From NCBI GenBank assembly GCA_019637355.1, contig JAHBVT010000001.1:186001-250000 (forward strand): a DNA stretch of 64,000 nucleotides. Direction: 5' to 3'. The DNA comes from Gemmatimonadaceae bacterium (GTDB lineage: Bacteria; Gemmatimonadota; Gemmatimonadetes; Gemmatimonadales; Gemmatimonadaceae). Numbering within the stretch: the stretch's first letter is position 1; the number at the start of each line of letters is the position of its first letter. Under the pieces are notes generated by a model. That model had not been told where the DNA came from. It saw only the letters and a list, made by a program, of their open reading frames with translations, and did no database searches. The translations under genes and the position numbers were made by a program. Positions 24,355 to 32,352 of the stretch are shown here, in pieces.

Positions 24355-24872
24355 CTTCTGCCCAATGGATGGCGGTGGCACTGGCGAGCCGGGTGCGCCC
24401 ACTCGATGTACTCGGTCCTGCGCCGTCGCTCGGTGAGTGGCGCGCCGTGTTTGCCTCCGCGCGCCACGGGCACCCGACGCTCGCCAGCCAGTGTGCGAAC
24501 GATCTCGTGCAGACAGTCGCGGTCAACGACGTGCCACAGGCTGTTGCGTTGCTGATGGGCTGGTGGGGAAGGAGTCCGCGCCGCGAGCGACGAGGAACCT
24601 TCTCCCATTACTGGCTGCGGCGGCCGACCCGGCTGCAAGTGCTTGGTCAAATCGCCCGCACACTTGATGCATTCGCTGCCGGTTTGCCGCGGACCGATGA
24701 CACCGTTACGCAACTTGGCTGGCGTAGTCTGCGGCAATCCAACGAGTGGTTGCGCCGTACGCTCGGCACGTCAGACGCTCGGGCACTCGGACGTCGTGCG
24801 GATTGTCTCGAGGCGCTTCGTAGTGCGCTTCTCGGCGGGGGGGGGGACCTCGAGTGTTCAGCGGCAGGCTAG
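24351..24872 (+). CDS. Hypothetical protein, cargo operon gene 5
   Basis: A 173-residue ORF starting with GTG inside the previous stop (GTGA). It is helical and Arg/Trp-rich in its middle (LLMGWWGRSPRRERRGTFSHYWLRRPTRL), without signal or membrane segments and without a domain I know. The C-terminal ALLGGGGDLECSAAG runs through a G-tract (nine G at about 24838-24846) where an indel could change the end. It is the last gene of the plus-strand cargo operon and convergent with imuA 45 bp away. Confidence 0.45.
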   Translation: MTSAQWMAVALASRVRPLDVLGPAPSLGEWRAVFASARHGHPTLASQCANDLVQTVAVNDVPQAVALLMGWWGRSPRRERRGTFSHYWLRRPTRLQVLGQIARTLDAFAAGLPRTDDTVTQLGWRSLRQSNEWLRRTLGTSDARALGRRADCLEALRSALLGGGGDLECSAAG

Positions 24873-24917
24873 CTTGCCGCGCTCGATGTCGCCTTAGCTC
24901 GGCCCACACTTCGCTGA

Positions 24918-25724
24918 TTACGGATCGGTGTGCGCGTGTGTCGTTTCGCGCGGATACTGCGGCTGCGCCGCCCGCCGCCCGCGGACGCTGCCGATGCGCG
25001 TGGCGCCGTGTCGCGTGCGAGCCACGCCGCGCCGATCGGGAACCTCGGGATGCGTACACAGGCGACGCGCGATGTCACGGGCGAGAGCGCGGGCATTGCC
25101 CACCTCCAGGTGCAAAGGGATGTGTTGCTGCGGGCCGCCCTTCTCGATCCACGCGGCCACCTGCGGTCCGCCGCGCGTGTCGCGCGCCGGCCGACGCGTG
25201 AGCACGAGGCGCAGCGCCCCGCCGATCTCCGAGGCCTTGTTGCCTTCGCCGAGCAGGAGCAGCGCGGCGTCGGAATCGCGGGCGAGTTGCGAGAGGCGTA
25301 CGGCGATGGTGCGGGCGAGCACCGGCGCGCCGTCGAGCACGACCAAGGCGAAGGCGCCGGTGCGCAGCAGGAGGTCGGCGCACCAGGCGGCGCGCGCGGG
25401 ATCGCCGGGCCGCACGATCCACAGCGCATCGCGGCCGGCGGCGTCCACATCTATGAAGTCGCGCGGGTCCAGCGTGCGAGTGGCATCCACCCAGGCGACG
25501 GCGTGCCCACCGAGCAGGGTGGTCGCAGCGATGCTGCGGGCGAGCGTGGTCTTGCCGAGTCCGGCGGGCGCGAGGAGTTCGGTGATGCGTCCGCGGGGGA
25601 GGCCGCCGCCGGGGAGCGCGAGGTCCAATCCCCTCACTCCCGTGGGGAGCCCGGGTGTGCTGCTGGGCGTGCCCGCTACGACGGCAGCGAGCTGTTCGCG
25701 CAGGGTTTGGAGGGGGAGTGGCAT
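24918..25724 (-). CDS. imuA: Mutasome protein ImuA (RecA-like)
   Basis: ImuA, 268 residues, a RecA/SulA-like protein that helps recruit ImuB and DnaE2 in damage-induced mutagenesis. TGVRGLDLALPGGGLPRGRITELLAPAGLGKTTLARS holds the RecA-fold entry and a P-loop-like APAGLGKT at about 53-60. HAVAWVDATRTLDPRDFIDV and FALVVLDGAPVL correspond to later core strands. The C-terminus is short and Arg-rich. The ATG at 25724 overlaps the last base of a LexA-like direct repeat. It lies 3.3 kb from imuB on the same strand, with an unrelated plus-strand operon between, whereas imuA-imuB-dnaE2 genes are usually contiguous. Confidence 0.88.
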   Translation of the reverse strand: MPLPLQTLREQLAAVVAGTPSSTPGLPTGVRGLDLALPGGGLPRGRITELLAPAGLGKTTLARSIAATTLLGGHAVAWVDATRTLDPRDFIDVDAAGRDALWIVRPGDPARAAWCADLLLRTGAFALVVLDGAPVLARTIAVRLSQLARDSDAALLLLGEGNKASEIGGALRLVLTRRPARDTRGGPQVAAWIEKGGPQQHIPLHLEVGNARALARDIARRLCTHPEVPDRRGVARTRHGATRIGSVRGRRAAQPQYPRETTHAHTDP

Positions 25725-25742
25725 ACCGAATAGATACCGAAG
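25724..25742 (-). promoter_or_regulatory. LexA-like direct repeat at the imuA start
   Basis: On the minus strand it reads CTTCGGTATCTATTCGGTA and its last base is the A of the imuA ATG. It has the same CTTC-N7-ATTC, 11-bp period and orientation as the copy at the imuB start. Identical placement on two mutasome genes makes a shared SOS operator likely. Confidence 0.65.
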
Positions 25743-25758
25743 ATTGTAGGTGAGTAAT

Positions 25759-25777
25759 TACCGAATAGAACCAGAAT
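25759..25777 (-). promoter_or_regulatory. LexA-like direct repeat, distal copy near imuA
   Basis: On the minus strand it reads ATTCTGGTTCTATTCGGTA, again ATTC-N7-ATTC, 35 bp upstream of the start-proximal copy. It is the most divergent of the four but keeps the repeat spacing and the GGTA tail. Confidence 0.55.
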
Positions 25778-25791
25778 AAGGCAAGGGATAT

Positions 25792-25900
25792 GGGAGAGGG
25801 GGAGGGGGGTGACGGCGGGGAGATGGGAGAGGGGAGACGGTCGGGAGATGGGAGACGGTCGGGAGAGGGGAGATGGTCGGGAGCGGGGAGATGGGAGACG
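25792..25900. repeat. Purine-rich GGGAGA tandem tract
   Basis: About 110 bp almost wholly of G and A on the plus strand, built from irregular copies of GGGAGATGGGAGACGGTC and GGGAGAGGGGAGA. It can form triplex or G-quadruplex structures and is likely to vary in length. It lies between the imuA promoter and the GNAT terminator and contains no gene. Confidence 0.75.
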
Positions 25901-25902
25901 AA

Positions 25903-25935
25903 AAGGGGCGACCCGATCTGCTCGAGTCGCCCCTT
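25903..25935 (-). terminator. Rho-independent terminator of the GNAT/KAS III operon
   Basis: Perfect 10-bp arms AAGGGGCGAC (25903-25912) and GTCGCCCCTT (25926-25935) around a 13-base loop. On the minus strand the stem is followed by a short T-run (CCCCTTTT), as expected for the end of the long operon whose last gene stops at 25983. Confidence 0.75.
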
Positions 25936-25941
25936 CCGTCT

Positions 25942-26003
25942 TCAGTCTTCCGTCATCTACGCACCTATCAGTCTTCCGTCATTTACGCACCTACCAGTCT
26001 TCG
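25942..26003. repeat. 26-bp tandem repeat overlapping the GNAT 3' end
   Basis: Two copies of TCAGTCTTCCGTCAT(c/t)TACG plus CACCTA (25942-25967 and 25968-25993, one mismatch) and a partial third to 26003. The GNAT stop codon lies in the second copy, so expansion has reached the coding end. Related GAAGACTGA units occur as dispersed repeats in other genomes, from memory. Confidence 0.75.
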
Positions 26004-26573
26004 CTCTAGGCGCTCCCGCACCGCCGGCCACTCGGCGGCCAGAATACTATAAAACACGCTGTCCCTAGCCGATCCGTCGCGGCGGGCTTGGTGATGCCGC
26101 AGCACGCCGTCGCGCTTGGCGCCGAGTCGCTCGATGGCGGCCTGCGAGCGTGTGTTGGCGAGGTCGGTGCGCAGGCCCACCACGCCGCAGCCCAGCGTGT
26201 CGAAGGCGTGGGTGAGCAAGAGCAGCTTGCAGGTCGTGTTCACGTGCGTACGCTGGAAGCGCGCGGCGTACCAGGTGTAGCCGATCTCCACGCGGTCAAT
26301 CTGCGCGACCACATCGTGGTAGCGTGTGCTCCCGATGATGGTGTCGCTCACGAGATCGCGCACGGCCCAGCAGAGCATCGTACCATCGGCTTGGCCGTTG
26401 TGCGCCTTGGCGATGTAGTTGTCCATATCGGACGGTTCGGGCACGACCGTGAACCAGAGATTCCAGAGCTCGCCGTCGCGCACGGCGTCGCGGAGTGCGT
26501 CCGCGTGCGAGGCGAGGAGCGGCTCGAGCCGGACGCCGCCCCCTTCCAAGACGATGGGACGGAGTTCGATCAC
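25983..26573 (-). CDS. GNAT family N-acetyltransferase (RimJ/RimL type)
   Basis: Acetyl-CoA-dependent N-acetyltransferase, 196 residues from the GTG at 26573, which overlaps the KAS III stop (GTGA). LRPIVLEGGGVRLEPLLASHADAL is the RimJ/RimL start. GSTRYHDVVAQIDRVEIGYTWYAARFQRTHVNTTCKLLLLTHAF covers the central strands and the acetyl-CoA loop, and GLRTDLANTRSQAAIERLGAKRDGVLRHHQARRDGSARDSVFYSIL is the classic C-terminus. Last gene of the operon; the terminator at 25903-25935 follows. Its substrate could be an amine made by this pathway or an unrelated protein or antibiotic; undetermined. Confidence 0.88.
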   Translation of the reverse strand: MIELRPIVLEGGGVRLEPLLASHADALRDAVRDGELWNLWFTVVPEPSDMDNYIAKAHNGQADGTMLCWAVRDLVSDTIIGSTRYHDVVAQIDRVEIGYTWYAARFQRTHVNTTCKLLLLTHAFDTLGCGVVGLRTDLANTRSQAAIERLGAKRDGVLRHHQARRDGSARDSVFYSILAAEWPAVRERLERRLVGA

Positions 26574-27709
26574 GCTGTCGCCGTCGTCGTCGCCGCCGCG
26601 GCAAACACCGGCGCCATCAACCCCGCCTTGCTGCGCCCGTGCGGATCCTGCCCCGCGCGCACCGCGTTGACCAACTCCAACGCGGTCTGCGTCAGCGGCG
26701 GCAACTCCATCGCGCTCTCCCCCAGCGGCGTCACGCGCTTGCCCCACTTCACCAGCAGCGCGCAATAGGTGAGCCCGCCGCCGAACGCCGGCATCAGCAG
26801 CCACGAGCCCGGCGTCACGCGACCTTCCTCCAGCGCCTCCACCAAGGCCACCGGCACGGTCGCCGCACTCATATTCCCGTACTTCTGCACGGTGAGCATC
26901 ACCTTGTCCATCGGCACGCCGGCGTACTTGGCCACGGACTCGATGATGCGCAGGTTGGCCTGGTGCGGCACGACGAGGCCGATGTCGTCAGCGTCGAGCG
27001 TGCGCGCCTCCATCACGCGCTTGGCCGCGTCGCTCATCCCGTGCACGGCGCGCTTGAAGATCACCTGGCCGTCGAAGTCCCAGAGCGTGTCGCCGAAGGT
27101 GATGCCGAGTCCGGAGTAGCCGCAGCCGAAGCCGCGCACGCGCAGCGAGTCGCGCGCCTCAGCGTCGCAGCCGAGCACGGCTTCGAGCATCCCGGTCTCC
27201 TCGTCGCTGGACTGCAGCACGACGGCCGCCGCACCGTCACCGAAGAGCACGGCCACGTTGCGGTTGCTCCAGTCCATATACCGCGAGATCAGCTCCACGC
27301 CGATGACGACGGCGTTCTTCACGACGCCGGTGCGGATCATCGCCGTAGCGGTGGCGAGGCCGTAACAGAAGCTGGTGCAGGCGGTGTTGAGGTCGATGCT
27401 CGCGGCCTTGGTGGCGCCGAGTGACAGCTGCACGCCGGAGGCGGAATTGGGGCAGAGCTCCTCGTTGCTGACGCCGCCGTAGATGATGAGGTCCACGTCC
27501 TTGGCCTCGAGGCCGGCGCAGGCCAGCGCGCGCGACGCGGCGATGGTGCTCATCTCCACCGCCGACACGTGCGAGATGCGGCGCTCCTTCATCCCCGTGC
27601 GCGACGTGATCCACTCGTCGTTGGTGTCGAGGAAGGTGGAGAGGTCGGCGTTGGTGAGCGTGGCAGGTGGCATACACTTGCCCCAGCCCGTGATTTCTGC
27701 GAATGGCAT
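26570..27709 (-). CDS. 3-oxoacyl-ACP synthase III (KAS III) family protein
   Basis: KAS III/FabH-type condensing enzyme, 379 residues. The catalytic triad is intact: Cys111 in DLNTACTSFCYG, His249 in VVPHQANLRI and Asn279 in KYGNMSAA. MKERRISHVS and FGDGAAAVVLQ are also family motifs. The core ends at LTYCALLVKWG (about residue 325), where FabH normally stops. Here about 55 extra residues follow, of which 36 are repeated in the fragment beside dnaE2. It sits between RidA and GNAT genes in an operon with an aryl-CoA ligase, so it may act on an aromatic CoA ester as PqsD does, or make fatty acid precursors. Housekeeping FabH is less likely from context. Confidence 0.85.
   Translation of the reverse strand: MPFAEITGWGKCMPPATLTNADLSTFLDTNDEWITSRTGMKERRISHVSAVEMSTIAASRALACAGLEAKDVDLIIYGGVSNEELCPNSASGVQLSLGATKAASIDLNTACTSFCYGLATATAMIRTGVVKNAVVIGVELISRYMDWSNRNVAVLFGDGAAAVVLQSSDEETGMLEAVLGCDAEARDSLRVRGFGCGYSGLGITFGDTLWDFDGQVIFKRAVHGMSDAAKRVMEARTLDADDIGLVVPHQANLRIIESVAKYAGVPMDKVMLTVQKYGNMSAATVPVALVEALEEGRVTPGSWLLMPAFGGGLTYCALLVKWGKRVTPLGESAMELPPLTQTALELVNAVRAGQDPHGRSKAGLMAPVFAAAATTTATA
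26631..26737 (-). repeat. 107-bp direct repeat, copy B
   Basis: Intact-gene copy of the repeat also found at 16220-16326, with 3 mismatches. It covers codons for RVTPLGESAMELPPLTQTAL through GQDPHGRS near the KAS III C-terminus. The last 20 codons of the gene are not part of the duplication. Confidence 0.9.
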
Positions 27710-27730
27710 CGGTCGCTCGGTGGGAGAGGA

Positions 27731-28129
27731 CTACGCGGGGACGACGGCGGTGGCCTCGATCTCCACCACGGCGTCGGCTTCCATCAACGACGAGACTTCC
27801 ACCGCGGTCATCGCGGGGAAGTGCCGGCCCATCACCTCGCGGTACGCGACGCCGAGTGCGGCGCTCGCGGCGAGATAGGCCGCACGGTCGGTCACGTACC
27901 AGGTCAGGCGCACGATGTGCTCGGGCTTGGCGCCGTCTTCGGCGAGGATGGCGACGATGTTGCGCAGTGCCTGCGTCGCCTGTGTGACGAGGTCGCTGCC
28001 GACGAGGCGTTGTTCGGCGTTCCAGCCGATCTGGCCGGCGAGGAAGATCGTGCGGCCGCTGGCGACGACGCCGTTGGCATAGCCCTTGGGGCGCGCCCAG
28101 CCGACGGGCTGGAGGGTGCGATGCGTCAC
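27731..28129 (-). CDS. RidA family reactive imine/enamine deaminase 1
   Basis: RidA (YjgF/YER057c/UK114) protein of 132 residues, a trimeric cytosolic enzyme that hydrolyses reactive imines. PKGYANGVVASGRTIFLAGQIGWN, LRNIVAILAEDGAKPEHIVRLTWYVTD and FPAMTAVEVSSLMEADAVVEIEATAV are all family motifs, but the catalytic Arg of active deaminases is not clearly seen (the usual R-x-A-V-x-V-xx-L region reads FPAMTAVEVSSL). In 2-aminobenzoyl-CoA clusters a RidA homologue is expected to remove the amino group after ring reduction gives an enamine. Position 22 bp before KAS III supports that role. Confidence 0.88.
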   Translation of the reverse strand: MTHRTLQPVGWARPKGYANGVVASGRTIFLAGQIGWNAEQRLVGSDLVTQATQALRNIVAILAEDGAKPEHIVRLTWYVTDRAAYLAASAALGVAYREVMGRHFPAMTAVEVSSLMEADAVVEIEATAVVPA

Positions 28130-28157
28130 GGGCGCTCCGGGGATGAAGGACGAGGGC

Positions 28158-29819
28158 TCACGTCGGCTCCTTGAGGCGGAAGCGTTGCAGCTTCCCGGTG
28201 TCGGTCTTGGGCAACGCGGCGACGAACTCCACGAGCCGCGGATACTTGTACGGCGCGATCGTCGCCTTCACGAAATCCTGGATCTGCTTGGCGAGCGCGC
28301 TGGACGCCTCGTGCTCAGGCTTCAGCACCACGAAGGCCTTCACCGCCTGCCCGCGCTCCTCATCCGGCACGCCCACCACCGCGCACTCGGCCACGGCCTC
28401 GTGCTGCAGCACCGCGGCCTCGACCTCCGGTGCGCCGATGTTGTAACCCGCCGAGAGGATGAGGTCGTCGGTGCGTGCCTTGAAGAACACGTAGCCGTCC
28501 GCGTCCATCATCGCGGCGTCGCCGGTGAGATTCCAACCGCGCTGCACGTAGTCGCGCTGGCGCGGGTCGTTGAGGTAGCGGCAACCGGTGGGGCCGCGCA
28601 CGGCAAGGCGGCCGACCTCACCGGCGGGTAGCGGCTCAAGTGCGTCGTCGAGGATCGCCACCTCGTAGCCCGGCACCGCCTTGCCGATGGCGCCCGGCCG
28701 CACGTCCTTGCCCGCGGCGGCGATGAAGATGTGGATCATCTCCGTGGCGCCGATGCCGTCGAGCATCTCGATGCCGGTGGCGTCGCGCCAGAGCCTGCGC
28801 GTCGCGTCGGGAAGCGCCTCGCCAGCGGAAACCGATGCACGCAGCGAGCCAGTGCGCCATCGCTGCGGCTCCTTCTTGAGGGCCAGCGACATCGCGCGGT
28901 AGAACGTCGGCGCCGTGAAGCTCACCGTGGCCTGCGTCTGTTCGATGGCGTCGAGCAGCGACTCCGGCGTGGCCTTCTCCACGAGCACCGCCGCGCCGCG
29001 CGCGGCGAGCGGGAAGCAGAGCAGGCCGCCGAGCCCGAACGTGAACGCCAGCGGTGGCGTGCCGATGCAGCGATCCGTGTGCGTGGCCTTCAGCACCTGC
29101 TTGGAGAATCCGTCGCACATCGCCATCACATCGCGATGGAAGTGCATACAGCCCTTCGGTACGCCGGTGGTGCCCGAGGTGAAGGCGATCAGGCACACGT
29201 CATCGCGACTGGTGTCCACGGCGGTGAACACGCCGCGCGGAGCGGCCATCAGCGCCTCCAGGCCTTCCGCGTCCTGCGTGCCCCACACCCGGATGTCGCG
29301 CAGCGTCGTCGGCGACTCCGCCGCCAGGCGCAGCTCGTCGGCCAACCGCACGTCGCAGAGCGCGGCTTGGCACTTGGCACGCTCGGCGATCACGCGCAGC
29401 TCCTTGGTGCGCAGCAGGGGCATTGTCGTCACGGCCACGAGGCCGGCCTTCACCGTCGCCAACCACGCGACGGCCATCCAGCGGCCGTTGAAGCCGCGCA
29501 GCAGCACGCGGTTGCCGGGCTCGAGTCCCATATCGCTCACCAGCACGTGCGCGAGCGCATCCACCTGTGCCGCAAGCTCGGCGTAGGTGGTGTGTGCCCA
29601 GCCGCCGTTGCCGTCCGGCATAATCAGTGCGCTGCGGTTGCCGTGGCCCTCGCGCAGGGCCTTGTCCACGAGCTCGACGGCCGCGTTCAGCCGCTCGGGA
29701 TACGCATAGACGCCGTCCAGCGTCAGCGTCGGCCACTCCTCGGCCGGCGGGAGTTGCTGGCGTGGCCAGTGGTCCACGTGCGCGCTCGGCGCGAGGTCCT
29801 TCGGCGCGGCAGTTGGCAT
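28158..29819 (-). CDS. Aryl-CoA ligase, probably 2-aminobenzoate-CoA ligase
   Basis: ANL-superfamily acyl-CoA synthetase, 553 residues. It forms an acyl-adenylate then the CoA thioester. The AMP-binding signature AFTSGTTGVPKG lies at about 212-223. LDGIGATEMIHIF, LAVRGPTGCRYLND, GWNLTGDAAMMDADGYVFFKARTDDLILSAGYNIG and the C-terminal lysine motif PKTDTGKLQRF are complete. Overall pattern resembles benzoate-CoA and 2-aminobenzoate-CoA ligases (for example the REWPTL/YPERLNAAVELVDKAL opening). The bifunctional hydroxylase/reductase in the same operon favours anthranilate as substrate. Salicylate or benzoate remain possible. Confidence 0.85.
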   Translation of the reverse strand: MPTAAPKDLAPSAHVDHWPRQQLPPAEEWPTLTLDGVYAYPERLNAAVELVDKALREGHGNRSALIMPDGNGGWAHTTYAELAAQVDALAHVLVSDMGLEPGNRVLLRGFNGRWMAVAWLATVKAGLVAVTTMPLLRTKELRVIAERAKCQAALCDVRLADELRLAAESPTTLRDIRVWGTQDAEGLEALMAAPRGVFTAVDTSRDDVCLIAFTSGTTGVPKGCMHFHRDVMAMCDGFSKQVLKATHTDRCIGTPPLAFTFGLGGLLCFPLAARGAAVLVEKATPESLLDAIEQTQATVSFTAPTFYRAMSLALKKEPQRWRTGSLRASVSAGEALPDATRRLWRDATGIEMLDGIGATEMIHIFIAAAGKDVRPGAIGKAVPGYEVAILDDALEPLPAGEVGRLAVRGPTGCRYLNDPRQRDYVQRGWNLTGDAAMMDADGYVFFKARTDDLILSAGYNIGAPEVEAAVLQHEAVAECAVVGVPDEERGQAVKAFVVLKPEHEASSALAKQIQDFVKATIAPYKYPRLVEFVAALPKTDTGKLQRFRLKEPT

Positions 29820-29829
29820 CGCTGGGCCC

Positions 29830-31008
29830 TCAGGTGGTGGAAGAACCGGAACGCGCGCTCAGCGTCTCGCGGCCGATGATGAGCCGCTGCACCTCAGTCG
29901 CCCCTTCATAGATGCGCAGCGCCCGGATGTCGCGGTACAGCCGCTCGACGATGTGACCGGTCTTCACGCCGAGCCCGCCGTGCAACTGCACGGCGCGATC
30001 GATGATCGTCTGGGCGTGCTCAGTGGCGCTGAGCTTGGCCATCGCGGCGACGGCGGTAGTGCGGGCATCGCTGCGGTCGCGCTGCCAGGCGGCGCGGTAG
30101 GTCAGCAGCGCGGCGGCGTCGAGGTCCGTGGCCATATCGCCGACGATGGCCTGCGCCAGCGGCTGCGCGGCCAGCGTGCTGCCGAACATCGCGCGGTCGT
30201 TGGCGCGGGCGACGGTCTCTTGCAACGCACGGCGAGCGAAGCCCACGGCCGCCGCCGCCACCGACACGCGGAAAATGTCCAGCGTGCGCATTGCGAGCTT
30301 GAACCCGTCCCCCTCGGCGCCGATGCGGTTGGCATCGGACACCTCGCAACCGTCGAAGGCCAGCGTCGCCAACGGATGCGGTGAGACGGTCTCGATGCGC
30401 TCTGCGATGCGCAGGCCCTTGGCGTCGGCGGGGACGAGGAAGGCCGTGATGCCCTTGGCACCGCTGCTTTCCGGCTTGCTGCGCGCGAACACGCAGTAGA
30501 AGTCAGCGATGCCGCCGTTGGAGATCCAGGTCTTGCGGCCGTCGAGACGCCAGCCGCCCTTCGTGGGCGTGGCGGTGGTGCTGATGGCCGCGACGTCGGA
30601 GCCGGCATCGGGCTCGCTGAGCGCGAAAGCCGCGATCGCCTGGCCGCGCGCCACGCGAGGCAGCCACGTCGCCTTCATCGCTTCCGACCCGGCCAGCGAG
30701 ATGGCTCCGGACCCCAGGCCCTGCATCGCGAAGGCGAAGTCGGCGAGCGCGTCGTGCGCCGCGAGATGCTCGCGCAGCAGGCAGAGCGCGCGCGAATCAA
30801 TAGCCGGTAGCGCGCCACCGTGCGCGGCCGGCACGCAGTAGCGCAGGAAGCCCTGCGCACCGAGCAGCTTCACCCAGCTCCGGCAGGCCGCATCGGCATC
30901 GCGGTGATCCACCTGCTGCTGCGCCACCCAGTGCGCGACGTCGCGCGCGAGCGTGCGATGCGCCTCGTCGAAGAACGGCCAGTCGAGGTGCGAGGTCGAG
31001 GCGCTCAC
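29830..31008 (-). CDS. Acyl-CoA dehydrogenase
   Basis: FAD-dependent acyl-CoA dehydrogenase of 392 residues. The middle domain has [20 protein letters not shown] and [15 protein letters not shown] (FAD and substrate loop). The C-terminal helical domain ends [39 protein letters not shown] with the probable catalytic base Glu368 in YEGATE. It starts with GTG one base after the enoyl-CoA hydratase stop. In the pathway it would oxidise a cyclic or open-chain acyl-CoA formed after ring reduction and deamination. The exact substrate cannot be read from sequence. Confidence 0.9.
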   Translation of the reverse strand: MSASTSHLDWPFFDEAHRTLARDVAHWVAQQQVDHRDADAACRSWVKLLGAQGFLRYCVPAAHGGALPAIDSRALCLLREHLAAHDALADFAFAMQGLGSGAISLAGSEAMKATWLPRVARGQAIAAFALSEPDAGSDVAAISTTATPTKGGWRLDGRKTWISNGGIADFYCVFARSKPESSGAKGITAFLVPADAKGLRIAERIETVSPHPLATLAFDGCEVSDANRIGAEGDGFKLAMRTLDIFRVSVAAAAVGFARRALQETVARANDRAMFGSTLAAQPLAQAIVGDMATDLDAAALLTYRAAWQRDRSDARTTAVAAMAKLSATEHAQTIIDRAVQLHGGLGVKTGHIVERLYRDIRALRIYEGATEVQRLIIGRETLSARSGSSTT

Positions 31009-31009
31009 G

Positions 31010-31858
31010 TCAGTTGCCCTCGAACACGGGCGTCTGCTTGGCGGCGAAGGCCTCGAAGGCGCGGCGAAAGTCCTGCGTGCCCATACAGATCGCCTGTGCC
31101 TGCGCCTCCATCTCCAGCGCCTGCTCCAGCGGGACGCTCCACTCCTGCAGCAGCATCTTCTTGGTCATCGCGTGGGCAAAGCTCGGACCGTTGGCCAGCG
31201 CCGCGGCCCGCGCCTGCGCGTCGGCGAGCAGGGCATCGGGTTCCACCACTGCGTTGTAGAAGCCCCAGCGCTCGGCTTCGGCGGCGTCCATCGAGCGGCC
31301 GGTGAAGAGCAGCTCGGCGGCGCGCCCCTGTCCGATGATGCGCGGCAGCATCGCGCAGGCGCCCATATCGCAGCCCGCGAGCCCAACCCGCGTAAACAAG
31401 AACGCCGTCTTCGCGCGCAGCGTGGCGAGGCGCAGGTCGCTGGCCATCGCGAGGATCGCGCCCGCACCGGCGGCCACGCCATCGACCGCGGCAATGATGG
31501 GCTGCGGTGCGCGCAACATCGCCAGCACGAGGTCGCCGGTCATCCGCGTGAAGGCCAGGAGCTCCGGCTCCTGCATCCGCGTGAGCGGCTCGATGATCTC
31601 GAACACGTCGCCGCCGGAGCAGAAGTTGCCACCGGCGCCGGTAAGCACCACCGCGCGCACGTCGCTGGCGTAGGGCAGCTCGCGGAAGAGGTCGCGCAGC
31701 TCGGCGTAGGAATCGAAGGTCAGCGGATTCTTCCGCTCCGGCCGGTTGAGCGTGATGGTCGCCACGCGGCCGTCGGCGCTGGTAGACCAGCCGAAGTGCG
31801 TGAACCTGCGCGAGGCGAAGGGGCGGCGCATCGCCGTGATTGGGTCGGGAGCGGTCAT
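31010..31858 (-). CDS. Enoyl-CoA hydratase/isomerase family protein
   Basis: Crotonase-fold protein of 282 residues from the ATG at 31858, which overlaps the MarR stop by ATGA; in-frame sequence upstream of it belongs to shadow. [44 protein letters not shown] (oxyanion hole) and [25 protein letters not shown] are standard, and [34 protein letters not shown] follows with an Asp rather than the second Glu of hydratases near GLAGCD. It may thus be a hydratase, hydrolase or isomerase. Members of this type occur in 2-aminobenzoyl-CoA and benzoyl-CoA ring-cleavage clusters. Confidence 0.88.
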   Translation of the reverse strand: MTAPDPITAMRRPFASRRFTHFGWSTSADGRVATITLNRPERKNPLTFDSYAELRDLFRELPYASDVRAVVLTGAGGNFCSGGDVFEIIEPLTRMQEPELLAFTRMTGDLVLAMLRAPQPIIAAVDGVAAGAGAILAMASDLRLATLRAKTAFLFTRVGLAGCDMGACAMLPRIIGQGRAAELLFTGRSMDAAEAERWGFYNAVVEPDALLADAQARAAALANGPSFAHAMTKKMLLQEWSVPLEQALEMEAQAQAICMGTQDFRRAFEAFAAKQTPVFEGN

Positions 31859-32352
31859 CGGGCGTCCTGGCTGGGGCGAAAGCGAGCTTTCAACGTGCCG
31901 AGCGCGGCGTGCAGCGCGCGACGTTCTGTGGCGGAGAGGTCGGCGAACAGGCTGACGATGAGGGCTTCGTGACGGCGCGCCATCGTCTCGAAGTGCCGCT
32001 TGCCGGCAGCGGTGAGGCGGACGACCGTCGCGCGGCGGTCGGCGACGTCGGGGCGGCGCTTGACGAAGCCTTCGCGCTCCAGCGCTGCCACCAACCAAGT
32101 GACGTTGCCGTTGGTGACGAGGATGCGCTCGGAGAGTGCGCCCATCCGCAGGCCGTCCGGTGTGCGGTGCAGTTGCGAGAGTAAATCGAAGCGCGGCAGC
32201 GACGAGCCGAACTCGCGCTTGAGCGTGCTGTCCACCACCCGTTCGACCATCGTCGTGGTGGTGAAGAGCCGCAACCAGAGCCGAAGCGCCTCGTGGTCTT
32301 CTTGCACGAGGTGTGCCTCGGGGTCTGCGCTGCGCAGCGCCGTGCTGGTCAC
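31855..32352 (-). CDS. MarR-family transcriptional regulator
   Basis: MarR winged-helix protein of 165 residues. [73 protein letters not shown] is a complete MarR DNA-binding domain with the DxRxxxVxLT wing. It lies inside the catabolic operon, overlapping the SDR gene before it (GTGA) and the hydratase after it (ATGA). MarR proteins of aromatic catabolism usually repress their operon and respond to the aryl-CoA or the free acid, so self-control of this operon is the likely function. The operator is probably upstream of 35482. Confidence 0.92.
   Translation of the reverse strand: MTSTALRSADPEAHLVQEDHEALRLWLRLFTTTTMVERVVDSTLKREFGSSLPRFDLLSQLHRTPDGLRMGALSERILVTNGNVTWLVAALEREGFVKRRPDVADRRATVVRLTAAGKRHFETMARRHEALIVSLFADLSATERRALHAALGTLKARFRPSQDAR

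Noticed and set aside
21605-26570. The imu block as a prophage or transposon
   Set aside because: No integrase, transposase, phage structural gene or terminal inverted repeats are seen. Only the direct repeat suggests insertion.
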